NCBI GenBank assembly: GCA_039182515.1
Contig: JBCDCE010000063.1
Location: forward strand, 1-22,362
Length of the DNA stretch: 22,362 bases
Direction: 5' to 3'
Source of the DNA: JBCDCE01 sp039182515
Lineage (GTDB): Bacteria; Pseudomonadota; Alphaproteobacteria; Rhodobacterales; Rhodobacteraceae
In this document: positions 1 through 7,213 of the stretch, in pieces
Position numbering within the stretch: position 1 is the stretch's first letter
How the letters are laid out: each line of letters starts with the position of its first letter
Position numbers and translations under genes: made by a program
The notes under the pieces: generated by a model
Seen by the model: the letters and a program-made list of their open reading frames with translations, nothing else
What the model was told of the DNA's origin: nothing
The model's database searches: none

Positions 1-1
1 G

Positions 2-280
2 ATTCTGGATTGGCACCAGAAAGGTACCCGTTACAACATCCACATGAGTGAAGACGGCTTGCTTTGCGGCGGGATTGAGGGGGTACAGCTCACCTGGATG
101 GATGCCAAGGTAGATGACTGGGTGGTAACGCCGCGACTCTGCCAATCCTCCGCTGGCGGGATGCCTAGCCTGCCTTGCTTGATTCGAAAAGCGGGGAAAT
201 TCGCCAAAGTGACGTGCTTTTGCTTTTCAAGCAGGCGGATTTTGGCTACCCTATGCACAAAATATCGCGGCGCGACGTGA
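2..280 (+). pseudogene. Truncated glycogen debranching enzyme (amylo-alpha-1,6-glucosidase, GDE C-terminal domain) remnant
   Basis: The frame is open from the left edge to the TGA at 278-280. Its first 45 codons read ILDWHQKGTRYNIH, then GVQLTWMDAK and DWVVTPR. These are hallmark stretches of the bacterial amylo-alpha-1,6-glucosidase family, whose C-terminal (alpha/alpha)6-barrel removes alpha-1,6 branches from glycogen. In the family, TPR is normally followed by a GKPVEINALWYNAL-like stretch. Here the match stops after the CGA codon at 134-136, and about 47 unrelated residues rich in Cys, Ser and Arg follow before the stop. The rest of the catalytic barrel is therefore missing, so I call a broken gene rather than a complete C-terminus. 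The 5' part lies outside the window, so I cannot say whether the upstream portion is intact. An abrupt deletion or insertion junction near 136 is inferred. Confidence 0.72.
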
Positions 281-394
281 ACCGATCACCAGAATTGGCA
301 TAGAAATCGGCACATGAAGCAGCAAAGGCCGCACGGGCAGAAGACCTGCTGGTGAGCCAAAACAAGGCCCCAGCCGAGCAACAGGACGAAGACA
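137..394. other. Non-coding junction region without a supported gene
   Basis: No credible gene is seen between the debranching-enzyme breakpoint and the lipoprotein start. Frame 1 is partly open, with stops at 166 and 301 and a final stop at 407-409. Its last 30 or so codons are Ala/Glu/Gln-rich and could be the decayed end of another gene, but I recognise no family. The promoter of the following lipoprotein probably lies here; I could not pick convincing -35 and -10 boxes. A ribosome binding site (AGGA, 383-386) precedes the ATG at 395. Confidence 0.35.
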
Positions 395-1348
395 ATGCGC
401 AGCTTTAAGATGGGCCACATTCTCCCCCTCCTCGCGATTACAGTCGCCTTGTCGGGCTGCGAAGAAGGTGCGTTTTCCTCGATCATTGCACCGTCCAAAG
501 ACGGCACTGCGACCCAAAGCAGCGAGGGCACGGTTGAAGAACGCGATGTTGAAGCCCCGGATGTGTTCTCAGTGCGCGAAGCTGGGCTTTGGGATGGCCG
601 TCCCTCGCTTGGCGGGGTCTGGGCTGCACACCCAGATGTCAAAGAACCCGAGCGCATCATCATCCGCAACCTAAAGAGCGACACCTTCGTGATCGGCGCG
701 CTGTTCCGCAAAGAGCGCGAAACACCCGGGCCACGTTTGCAAATCTCATCTGATGCGGCAGAGGCTCTGGGCATGATCGCGGGCCAACCCGTCGACCTCA
801 GCGTCGTGGCGCTGCGCCGCGAAAAAATTGAGATCGCCCCGCCCGTCTCCGAAGAAACCGTTGAAATTTCGGAAGCGTCGGATGTGGAAGTCACCCCGCT
901 TGATGGCGCTGGAGCCACTGCCGCCGCTGCAGCAGAAGTCGCAACAGAGGCAGGTGACGCTGTGGCGTCGGCCGCGCCCTCAGGCCCAACCGACAGCGAA
1001 ATCATCGCTGCAGCCGCCGCAGCCGCTATTGCCGAGGCGGAAGCCGAAGCAGCAGCCTCCGCTGCAACCCCAGCCGCTGCGCCAAAGCCCGCCGCACTGC
1101 CAAGCGGCAGCGTGTTGCGCAAACCCTTTATTCAGATCGGTATCTTCTCAGTTGAAGCGAATGCCAACAGAACCGGTGACACGATGCGCGGCATTGGCAT
1201 TGTGCCCCAGATCCTCAAACAATCCTCGCGGGGCAAAACCTTCTGGCGTGTGATTGTGGGTCCGGCCAACACCACAGGCGAGCGCGCTGAGCTTTTGAAA
1301 AAGATTAAAGACAAAGGCTTCACAGACGCGTATTTTGTGACCAACTAG
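395..1348 (+). CDS. SPOR-domain lipoprotein with RlpA-like N-terminal domain
   Basis: This is a 317-residue envelope lipoprotein. Residues 1-22 form a lipoprotein signal peptide with lipobox LSGC, lipidated Cys22, and Arg2/Lys5 in the n-region. Residues 65-145 resemble the double-psi beta-barrel of RlpA-type proteins, notably the stretch QISSDAAEALGM. I do not see the usual RlpA acidic catalytic motif, so lytic transglycosylase activity is doubtful. Residues 147-240 are an Ala/Glu-rich, low-complexity linker with long alanine runs. Residues 242-317 are a SPOR domain (start FIQIGIFS, end DAYFVTN), a fold known to bind denuded glycan strands at the division septum. The next gene is a D-Ala-D-Ala carboxypeptidase, which fits a role in peptidoglycan remodelling. 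AGGA at 383-386 supports the start; Met6 (base 410) is a weaker alternative. Confidence 0.82.
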   Translation: MRSFKMGHILPLLAITVALSGCEEGAFSSIIAPSKDGTATQSSEGTVEERDVEAPDVFSVREAGLWDGRPSLGGVWAAHPDVKEPERIIIRNLKSDTFVIGALFRKERETPGPRLQISSDAAEALGMIAGQPVDLSVVALRREKIEIAPPVSEETVEISEASDVEVTPLDGAGATAAAAAEVATEAGDAVASAAPSGPTDSEIIAAAAAAAIAEAEAEAAASAATPAAAPKPAALPSGSVLRKPFIQIGIFSVEANANRTGDTMRGIGIVPQILKQSSRGKTFWRVIVGPANTTGERAELLKKIKDKGFTDAYFVTN

Positions 1349-1432
1349 GTGCGGGGCACAGGCGCAAAACAGGTTCAAACAAGCGGACCGGTTATGCGCC
1401 ACCCAAGACGCACACCGTGGATCAGACATCTG

Positions 1433-1440
1433 TAAGGAGG
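1433..1440 (+). promoter_or_regulatory. Strong ribosome binding site of the carboxypeptidase gene
   Basis: TAAGGAGG is a near-perfect anti-Shine-Dalgarno match and lies 6 bases before the ATG at 1447. It decides the start: the in-frame ATG at 1417 lies upstream of this site and would add ten residues before an otherwise normal signal peptide. Confidence 0.85.
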
Positions 1441-1446
1441 ACACTC

Positions 1447-2616
1447 ATGCTTCGAGGTCTCACTCTCCTCATAACAGCCCTGGTAACGCTCGGGGCCCTG
1501 ATCGCCACGACAGCAGCCCAGGCTTTTGATACCCGCGCCACTGCCGCTTATGCCATTGACGTGACAACCGGCACTGTTTTGCTCGACAAAAACGCCTCTG
1601 AGCCTCTGCCGCCAGCCTCTATGTCAAAACTGATGACGCTCTACATGGCGTTTGAAGCCGTGGGCGATGGGCGCTTACAGCTTGATGAAAAGCTGCCCGT
1701 GTCTCAACACGCCATGAGCTATGGCGGCTCAACGATGTTCCTGAACACGCGCGACCGGGTTACCGTTGAAGATTTGCTGCGCGGCATTATCGTTTTATCA
1801 GGCAACGATGCCTGCGCGGTGATCGCTGAAGCCCTCTCCCCCGATGGAACAGAGGCCGGATTTGCCCGCATGATGACAGAGCGCGGCAAGCGCATGGGAC
1901 TGACCAATTCCAATTTTACCAACTCAAACGGCTGGCCTGCGGCCGGACACCGGATGAGCATGAAAGACCTCGTGATCGTCTCTCAACGTTTGATCGGCGA
2001 CTTCCCAACATTCTATCCTTTGTTTGCCGAGCGTGAGTTTCTCTTCGACAGTCGTGCCCCCAAAAACAAGAACAACCGCAATCCTTTGTTGCGGCTCAAC
2101 ATCGGCGCAGATGGTCTCAAAACCGGGCATACACAAGAAGCCGGCTACGGGCTTGTTGGCTCCGCCAAACAGGGCGACCGTCGTGTGATCTTCGCGCTGA
2201 CAGGCTTGCAAAGCGAAGCCGCCCGTGCGGAAGAGGCCGAGCGGCTTGTGACCTGGTCTTTCCGCCAATTCGCCGAGAAATCCGTGGCCAAAGCAGGCGA
2301 GCGCATTTCAACGGCTGAAATTTGGAACGGCGATGTGATGGACGTGGGCCTCGTGGCGCAGGACGATCTCAACATTCTGGTGCCTGTCTTTGCCGAAGAG
2401 AACCTAAACGCCCAAGTGATCTATGACGGGCCAATCACAGCGCCTATTCGCAAAGGCGATCCCTTGGCCGAACTGGTGATTGAGCAAGAGGGACTGCCAC
2501 GCACAACCGTCCCCCTTCTTGCGGAAACCGATGTTCCCAAGGGTGGCTTTACCTCCCGGGTGCGCACGGCGGCCTTTGCACTGCTGCGCCAGTTGACGGA
2601 GACCCCCGCGCCCTAG
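1447..2616 (+). CDS. dacC: D-alanyl-D-alanine carboxypeptidase (PBP5/6 type, peptidase S11)
   Basis: This 389-residue low-molecular-weight penicillin-binding protein removes the terminal D-Ala from pentapeptide stems in the periplasm. Residues 1-27 are a signal peptide ending near AAQA. All three serine-type PBP motifs are present: SMSK with nucleophile Ser58 and Lys61, SGN at 118-120, and KTG at 225-227. After about residue 270 comes a beta-rich PBP5-type C-terminal domain (MDVGLVAQDDLNILVPV onward). The protein ends in TRVR-like basic and apolar residues (TSRVRTAAFALLRQL) that could form the amphipathic membrane anchor usual for PBP5/6. Length is normal for the family. It lies 98 bases after the SPOR lipoprotein and 15 bases before tmk. 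The assignment to DacC rather than DacA/DacD is uncertain, because these paralogues are hard to separate by eye. Confidence 0.93.
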   Translation: MLRGLTLLITALVTLGALIATTAAQAFDTRATAAYAIDVTTGTVLLDKNASEPLPPASMSKLMTLYMAFEAVGDGRLQLDEKLPVSQHAMSYGGSTMFLNTRDRVTVEDLLRGIIVLSGNDACAVIAEALSPDGTEAGFARMMTERGKRMGLTNSNFTNSNGWPAAGHRMSMKDLVIVSQRLIGDFPTFYPLFAEREFLFDSRAPKNKNNRNPLLRLNIGADGLKTGHTQEAGYGLVGSAKQGDRRVIFALTGLQSEAARAEEAERLVTWSFRQFAEKSVAKAGERISTAEIWNGDVMDVGLVAQDDLNILVPVFAEENLNAQVIYDGPITAPIRKGDPLAELVIEQEGLPRTTVPLLAETDVPKGGFTSRVRTAAFALLRQLTETPAP

Positions 2617-2631
2617 GCGCGACACCTCGCG

Positions 2632-3228
2632 ATGACAGCGCGTTTTATCTCTTTTGAGGGCATCGATGGCTCTGGAAAATCCACGCAGGCCAAGCTTTTG
2701 GCCGCGTCTCTGCCGGGCAGTCTGCTGACGCGGGAACCGGGCGGCTCCCAAGGGGCCGAAGATATCCGCAGGCTTTTGGTCGAAGGTGATCCGGCCCGGT
2801 GGTCAGCAGAAACAGAGATCTTGCTCTTCACTGCCGCGCGTAGGGATCACCTGGAGCGCACAATTCTTCCGGCCCTCGAGGCTGGCACTACGGTCATTTC
2901 GGATCGCTTCGCGGACAGCACGCGAGTCTATCAAGGCGCCACGCGCGGCGATCTGCGGCAAGTGGTTGATGATCTGCATGCCCTCATGATCGGGCGCGAG
3001 CCGGATCTTACGATCCTGATCGACATGGATCCCGCCATTGCCCTTACACGTGGCCTCGCCCGCGGCTCAGGCGAAGACCGATTTGAAGACATGGGGCTCG
3101 CGTTTCAAGAGAAGTTGCGCGCGGGATTTTTGGCCCTGGCCGAAGAAACCCCGGCGCGTTGGCGGATCATTGATGGGAACGCAGATCCTGACACTGTCGC
3201 TCAAGCCGTAAGAGAGGCTTTGAAATAG
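2632..3228 (+). CDS. tmk: Thymidylate kinase (dTMP kinase)
   Basis: This 198-residue cytoplasmic enzyme phosphorylates dTMP to dTDP using ATP, a required step of dTTP synthesis. The P-loop GIDGSGKST lies at residues 10-18. The dTMP-contacting REPGG lies at 34-38, and the DRF motif at 91-93 is followed by STRVYQG. A LID-like stretch (RGLARGSGEDRFED) lies near residues 143-156. Length is typical. The gene starts 15 bases after dacC and is followed by holB, the tmk-holB order common in many bacteria. No strong Shine-Dalgarno site is visible, so translation may depend on coupling to dacC. Confidence 0.96.
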   Translation: MTARFISFEGIDGSGKSTQAKLLAASLPGSLLTREPGGSQGAEDIRRLLVEGDPARWSAETEILLFTAARRDHLERTILPALEAGTTVISDRFADSTRVYQGATRGDLRQVVDDLHALMIGREPDLTILIDMDPAIALTRGLARGSGEDRFEDMGLAFQEKLRAGFLALAEETPARWRIIDGNADPDTVAQAVREALK

Positions 3229-3278
3229 CGCCAAGCGCCGGATTGCTCTTAGCGCGCCTGCATGGCACACCCCAAATT

Positions 3279-4427
3279 ATGTCTGCCTCAGCGTCTTCTC
3301 TTGGTCCACGTCCGGATATTTTGCCCGGCCTGCCTGCGCCCTTTGAAACTGAGGCGATCTTTGGGCACGACAGCCAAATCCAAACCTTTTTAGACGGCTT
3401 CACAAGCGGCAAACTGCACCACGCCTGGATGCTCACCGGAGCGCAAGGGAGCGGTAAAGCCAGCTTTGCCTACCACATCGCGAAGTTCCTTTTGGCAACG
3501 CCGCCCATAGGCGCAGACGATGGCCTATTTGGCGCACCCCCCACACCGCAAAGCACCGAAGTCGGCTCAGATCACCCTGTGACAGCACAGATAAAAGCGG
3601 GTGCGCATCCGGGGCTTTTTGTGCTGAGACGTGGGCTTGACGAGGCCTCAAGAGAGCCAAAGCTCAAAACCGCCATCACGATTGGCGAGGCCCGAAAGCT
3701 CAAGGACTTTTTGGCTCTTTCAAGTGCGGACGGTGGCCACCGCGTGGTGATCATCGATGCGGCCGACGAGATGAACATCTCAGCCGCCAATGCCATTCTC
3801 AAGCTCTTGGAAGAACCGCCCACGAACACTGTCTTTTTCTTGATTTGCCACCAGCCCACGCGGCTTTTGCCCACGATCCGCTCGCGCTGCCGCACCTTGG
3901 CTTTTCAGCCCCTGGATGACGACACGCTGATGCACGCGCTTACGGCTGCTGGGGTCGATATGCCAGAGGCCGCCGAGGCACTTTTTGCGCTCAGCGACGG
4001 GTCTGTGGGCCGCGCCTGCCAGCTCATCGCAAACAACGGCCTGCAAGACTACGCCTGGCTGATTGAAATGCTCAAAAACGCCCCCGGCATGGACCGCGCA
4101 GCCTGGACCAAACGCGGCGAAACCCTCACGGGCCGCGCGAAAGAGCAGGCCTTTGATCTCTTTGAGGATCAGGTCTCGGCGATGCTGTCTCGCTTGTCCA
4201 AAGCGGGCGTCTTGCCTTTGGAGCGCGAAGCCGCGCCCGGCGAGCGCTCAGTGGCCGCGCGCTTGGCACCCGATCTCTATGCAGCGCAAGCCTGGTCGGA
4301 GCTGACGCAAGAAATTGTCGGGCGTCTGCGCCAGGGACGCGCTGTGAACCTTGACCCTGCGGCGCTTGTCTTGGATACGGGGCTCAAGATTGACGACCTG
4401 GCGCGACGCCTCACTTCAAGAAAGTAA
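3279..4427 (+). CDS. holB: DNA polymerase III subunit delta' (clamp loader)
   Basis: This 382-residue AAA+-type subunit of the replicative clamp-loader complex helps place the beta clamp on DNA. A Walker A-like loop GAQGSGKA lies at residues 54-61. An RFC-type core follows, with HRVVIIDAADEMN, then NAILKLLEEPP, then the sensor/arginine-finger element SRCRTL. The remainder is helical, as expected of the lid and collar domains. I chose the ATG at 3279. An in-frame TTG at 3243 would add 12 residues, and neither start has a clear ribosome binding site. The long insertion after the Walker region (GADDGLFGAPPTPQ onward) is usual for alphaproteobacterial homologues. The gene lies 50 bases after tmk and 41 bases before tatD. 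Confidence 0.92.
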   Translation: MSASASSLGPRPDILPGLPAPFETEAIFGHDSQIQTFLDGFTSGKLHHAWMLTGAQGSGKASFAYHIAKFLLATPPIGADDGLFGAPPTPQSTEVGSDHPVTAQIKAGAHPGLFVLRRGLDEASREPKLKTAITIGEARKLKDFLALSSADGGHRVVIIDAADEMNISAANAILKLLEEPPTNTVFFLICHQPTRLLPTIRSRCRTLAFQPLDDDTLMHALTAAGVDMPEAAEALFALSDGSVGRACQLIANNGLQDYAWLIEMLKNAPGMDRAAWTKRGETLTGRAKEQAFDLFEDQVSAMLSRLSKAGVLPLEREAAPGERSVAARLAPDLYAAQAWSELTQEIVGRLRQGRAVNLDPAALVLDTGLKIDDLARRLTSRK

Positions 4428-4468
4428 GCAAGTCCTCGCCCGTTCCATTGCTTTGAGTTGAGCCAGAC

Positions 4469-5257
4469 ATGACCGCCGCGCCTCAGATCGTAGACAGCCA
4501 TTGCCACCTTGATTTCGCGGATTTCGACACCGAGCGCGCTGCAATCGTGGCGCGCGCTCAAGAGGCAGGCGTGCACAAGATGGTCACCATCTGCACGAAG
4601 ATGCGCGCTTTACCACAAGTGCAAGCCATCGCTGAAACCTATGATCCGGTTTATTATGCCGCTGGAACGCATCCCATGAGTGCAGCCTCTGAGCCGATGA
4701 TCACCGTGGAGGCTTTGGTTGAAGCTGCAAGGCACCCAAAGTTTGTTGGCATTGGTGAAACCGGGCTCGACTATTACTACACAGCCGAGAGCAAAGAGGT
4801 GCAGCAAGAGAGCCTGCGCCTTCACATAGAAGCCGCACGCCAAACCAAGCTACCGCTCATTATCCACGCGCGCGCGGCTGATGAGGACATGGCGCAGATC
4901 TTATCGGAAGAGCACAAAGCAGGCGCGTTCGCTTGTGTAATGCATTGCTTTTCGTCATCCAAAGAGCTGGCGGAGGCCGCGCTGGATCTGGGGTTTTACC
5001 TCTCTATGTCCGGCATCGCGACCTTTCCGAAAAGCCAAGAGCTGCGGGATATCTTTGCACAAGCGCCATTGGACCGCATTCTGGTGGAAACAGACGCCCC
5101 ATATCTCGCGCCGCCCCCCTATCGCGGCAAACGCAACGAGCCCGCCTACACCGCCTTCACCGCAAAGGTTGGCGCTGACGTTTTTGGTGTGAGCGAGGCA
5201 GAGTTTGCCCAAGCCACAACCGACAATTTCCACCGTTTGTTTTGGAAGGCGGCGTAA
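4469..5257 (+). CDS. tatD: TatD-family metal-dependent hydrolase / DNase
   Basis: This 262-residue TIM-barrel amidohydrolase belongs to the TatD/YcfH family. Members are two-metal enzymes reported to act as 3'-5' exonucleases. All expected metal ligands are visible: HCH at residues 11-13 (His11, His13), Glu97 in GIGETGLD, His133 in IIHARA, His159 in VMHCFS and Asp209 in VETDAPYL. The family-typical APPPYRGKRNEPAY follows. Length is normal. Placement directly after holB is the common bacterial order. The stop codon TAA touches the GTG of the next gene, which suggests translational coupling. YcfH-type is a better description than the Tat-locus TatD of E. coli. Confidence 0.93.
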   Translation: MTAAPQIVDSHCHLDFADFDTERAAIVARAQEAGVHKMVTICTKMRALPQVQAIAETYDPVYYAAGTHPMSAASEPMITVEALVEAARHPKFVGIGETGLDYYYTAESKEVQQESLRLHIEAARQTKLPLIIHARAADEDMAQILSEEHKAGAFACVMHCFSSSKELAEAALDLGFYLSMSGIATFPKSQELRDIFAQAPLDRILVETDAPYLAPPPYRGKRNEPAYTAFTAKVGADVFGVSEAEFAQATTDNFHRLFWKAA

Positions 5258-6067
5258 GTGGCGGAGCGCATATTCACCATTTTGGGATGCGGATCCTCGG
5301 GCGGAGTGCCGCGTTTGGGCGGGCATTGGGGGGCTTGCGATCCAAATGAGCCGAAAAACGTGCGGCGGCGCTGCTCGCTTTTGATCGAGCAAAACAGCAC
5401 CGAGGGCACCACCCGTATCTTGATCGACACCGGCCCAGATTTGCGCGCGCAGCTTTTGGATGCGGGCGTCGGCGCGCTCGATGCGGTTGTCTACACCCAT
5501 AGCCACGCCGATCACGTGCACGGCCTCGATGACCTCCGCCAGATCGTTTACAATATGCGCGCGCGCCTGCCGGTCTGGGCTGATGTGCCCACGCAGAACG
5601 ATCTTCTGTCGCGCTTTGGATATGCTTTTGTGCAGCCCCCCGGCTCTGCCTATCCGCCCATCTTGGATCTGAACACAATATACGGCCCTTTAGAGATCTC
5701 CGGCGCAGGTGGTACAATCACGCTTGATCCTTTGGAAGTTGAGCATGGCCGCATCGATGCGCTTGGCTTCCGCATTGGCGATCTCGCCTATATTCCCGAT
5801 GTCTCTGACATGTCAGACGATATGTTTGCCAAGCTCGAAGGCCTGTCATGCTGGATTTTGGACGCGCTACGCATCGAGCCACATCCCACGCATTTGCACC
5901 TGGCCAAATCGCTCGAATGGATCGAACGTGTTGCTCCAAAAGAGGCGATTTTGACCAACATGCATCTCGATCTCGACTATGCTTGGGTTGCCAGCGAGAC
6001 GCCTGAGCATGTGAGACCGGCTTTTGACGGCCTCCAGGTCACGTTCCAGGTCGAGCAAAAGGTCTAG
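5258..6067 (+). CDS. MBL-fold metal-dependent hydrolase (PhnP/RNase Z-like)
   Basis: This 269-residue metallo-beta-lactamase-fold protein opens with the PhnP-type stretch LGCGSSGGVPRLGG (residues 9-22). The signature THSHADHVHG (80-89) supplies His81, His83, Asp85 and His86. Further likely ligands are His163 (VEHG), Asp181 (IPDVSD) and His236 (NMHLDLDY). PhnP relatives are phosphodiesterases of cyclic nucleotide-like or phosphonate-pathway substrates. No phn genes are nearby, so the substrate is open. The start is a GTG immediately after the tatD stop, with no spacer, and the tatD-MBL pair recurs in alphaproteobacteria. The AEC permease begins 3 bases downstream. Confidence 0.88.
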   Translation: MAERIFTILGCGSSGGVPRLGGHWGACDPNEPKNVRRRCSLLIEQNSTEGTTRILIDTGPDLRAQLLDAGVGALDAVVYTHSHADHVHGLDDLRQIVYNMRARLPVWADVPTQNDLLSRFGYAFVQPPGSAYPPILDLNTIYGPLEISGAGGTITLDPLEVEHGRIDALGFRIGDLAYIPDVSDMSDDMFAKLEGLSCWILDALRIEPHPTHLHLAKSLEWIERVAPKEAILTNMHLDLDYAWVASETPEHVRPAFDGLQVTFQVEQKV

Positions 6068-6070
6068 CCC

Positions 6071-7000
6071 ATGCAGGTGCTTTTGTCGGTCATCCTGCCC
6101 GTCTTTTTGGTGATAGGGGCCGGATACGGCCTGCGGTGGAAAGGCGTTTTTTCCAACGAAGACATCGACACCCTCACCCGCTTTGCCCAAAACGTCGCCA
6201 TCCCCTGCTTGCTCTTCACCGCCATCACCCAAATCGATCTGGCCCAAAGCTTTGCTTGGCCGCTTTTGGTAAGCTTTTACGCCGGTGCTTTCTCGGGATT
6301 TGCCCTTGGGCTTTTAGGCGCGCGCTTTCTTTTCAAACGCGATTGGGAAGACAGCGTGGCCATCGGCTTTGTTGGCCTCTTTTCCAACTCAGTGCTTTTG
6401 GGCCTACCCATTACCGAGCGCGCCTTTGGCATGGACGCGCTCGCAGGCAACTATGCGATCATCGCGGTGCATTCGCCTCTGTGCTTAGGGCTCGGCATCA
6501 CAGCCATGGAAATTGCCAAGGCGGCTGGAAAATCCCTGCATCAAGTCCCGCTTGATATCGCCAAATCCATGTCCCGCAACCCGCTGATCATCGGAATTGT
6601 CTTGGGCCTTGTTGTCAATCTCAGCGGTATGCCGATGCCTCAAGCCACGCTCGATGCGCTCTCGCTTCTGGTCCGCGCGGCCCTGCCTGTTGCGCTCTTT
6701 GGGCTGGGAGGCGTACTGTATCAATACCGCCCCGAAGGCGACATGCTGACCATCGCTTATGTGGTTGCCATCAGCATCCTGGTGCATCCGCTCATCAGTT
6801 GGGGATTGGCGCGCAGCTTTGAGCTCGATCAAAACGCCACGCGCTCGGTTATGGTCACGGCAGCCGCCCCTCCAGGGATCAACGTCTATCTTTTTGCCAA
6901 TCTCTATGGCCGCGGCAAACGCGTGGCGGCCTCCGCCGTGCTGATCGGCACCACGCTGTCACTCTTTACGATGTGGGGCTGGCTGGCACTCCTGCCCTAA
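6071..7000 (+). CDS. AEC-family (auxin efflux carrier-like) permease
   Basis: This 309-residue integral membrane protein has about ten hydrophobic segments. It starts with VLLSVILPVFLVIGAGYGLRW, which is typical of bacterial AEC transporters (family 2.A.69). The internal NVAIPCLLF and the C-terminal AAPPGINVYLFANLYG carry the conserved prolines, glycines and asparagine of the family, followed by a last helix (SLFTMWGWLALL). Characterised members export small organic anions such as malate or auxin. The substrate cannot be read from this sequence. The gene is 3 bases after the MBL-fold gene and probably ends the housekeeping operon, because 213 non-coding bases follow. Confidence 0.88.
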   Translation: MQVLLSVILPVFLVIGAGYGLRWKGVFSNEDIDTLTRFAQNVAIPCLLFTAITQIDLAQSFAWPLLVSFYAGAFSGFALGLLGARFLFKRDWEDSVAIGFVGLFSNSVLLGLPITERAFGMDALAGNYAIIAVHSPLCLGLGITAMEIAKAAGKSLHQVPLDIAKSMSRNPLIIGIVLGLVVNLSGMPMPQATLDALSLLVRAALPVALFGLGGVLYQYRPEGDMLTIAYVVAISILVHPLISWGLARSFELDQNATRSVMVTAAAPPGINVYLFANLYGRGKRVAASAVLIGTTLSLFTMWGWLALLP

Positions 7001-7006
7001 AACAGC

Positions 7007-7027
7007 TGCAAGTTCACTCAACTTGTA
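7007..7027 (+). terminator. Weak hairpin after the permease gene
   Basis: CAAGTT (7009-7014) and AACTTG (7020-7025) pair around a 5-base loop, with two outer pairs giving up to 8 bp. It lies 6-9 bases after the permease stop. Only an interrupted T-rich stretch follows, so a rho-independent role is uncertain. Confidence 0.3.
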
Positions 7028-7213
7028 AGTACTTTCTTGCCTTTGTTTCAGTCCACCTTTGCACCCAAAAAGGCGAATTTTCCCTTTAATTCCTCAACGT
7101 AGGCACGAAGCTAGTCCGGTTTTCCAGGATCGACAGAAAGCCCGATGCGCTTAATCCTTTTTTGATTGAACACGAATTATTGAACAATCCGCAGTTTATT
7201 TGGAGTACTATTT
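7028..7213 (+). promoter_or_regulatory. Leader of the haloperoxidase gene with a direct repeat
   Basis: This stretch has no gene. It becomes AT-rich toward the haloperoxidase start and carries two copies of ATTGAACA (7165-7172 and 7179-7186), 14 bases apart start to start. They could be part of a promoter or a binding site. The ribosome binding site TGGAG (7201-7205) lies 8 bases before the ATG at 7214. I could not identify convincing sigma-70 boxes. Confidence 0.4.

Noticed and set aside
160..409. A frame-1 stretch with an Ala/Glu/Gln-rich end that might be the tail of another gene
   Set aside because: It has stops at 166 and 301, no start and no family I recognise, so it is noted only as part of the junction region.
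286..1122. A 278-codon open frame on the minus strand
   Set aside because: It is the shadow of the Ala-rich SPOR lipoprotein. Its product is a low-complexity Ala/Ser string, and the + strand has a signal peptide and a known domain.
1417..1446. Upstream ATG start for the carboxypeptidase
   Set aside because: It lies before the TAAGGAGG site and would spoil the usual signal-peptide length. The ATG at 1447 is clearly better placed.
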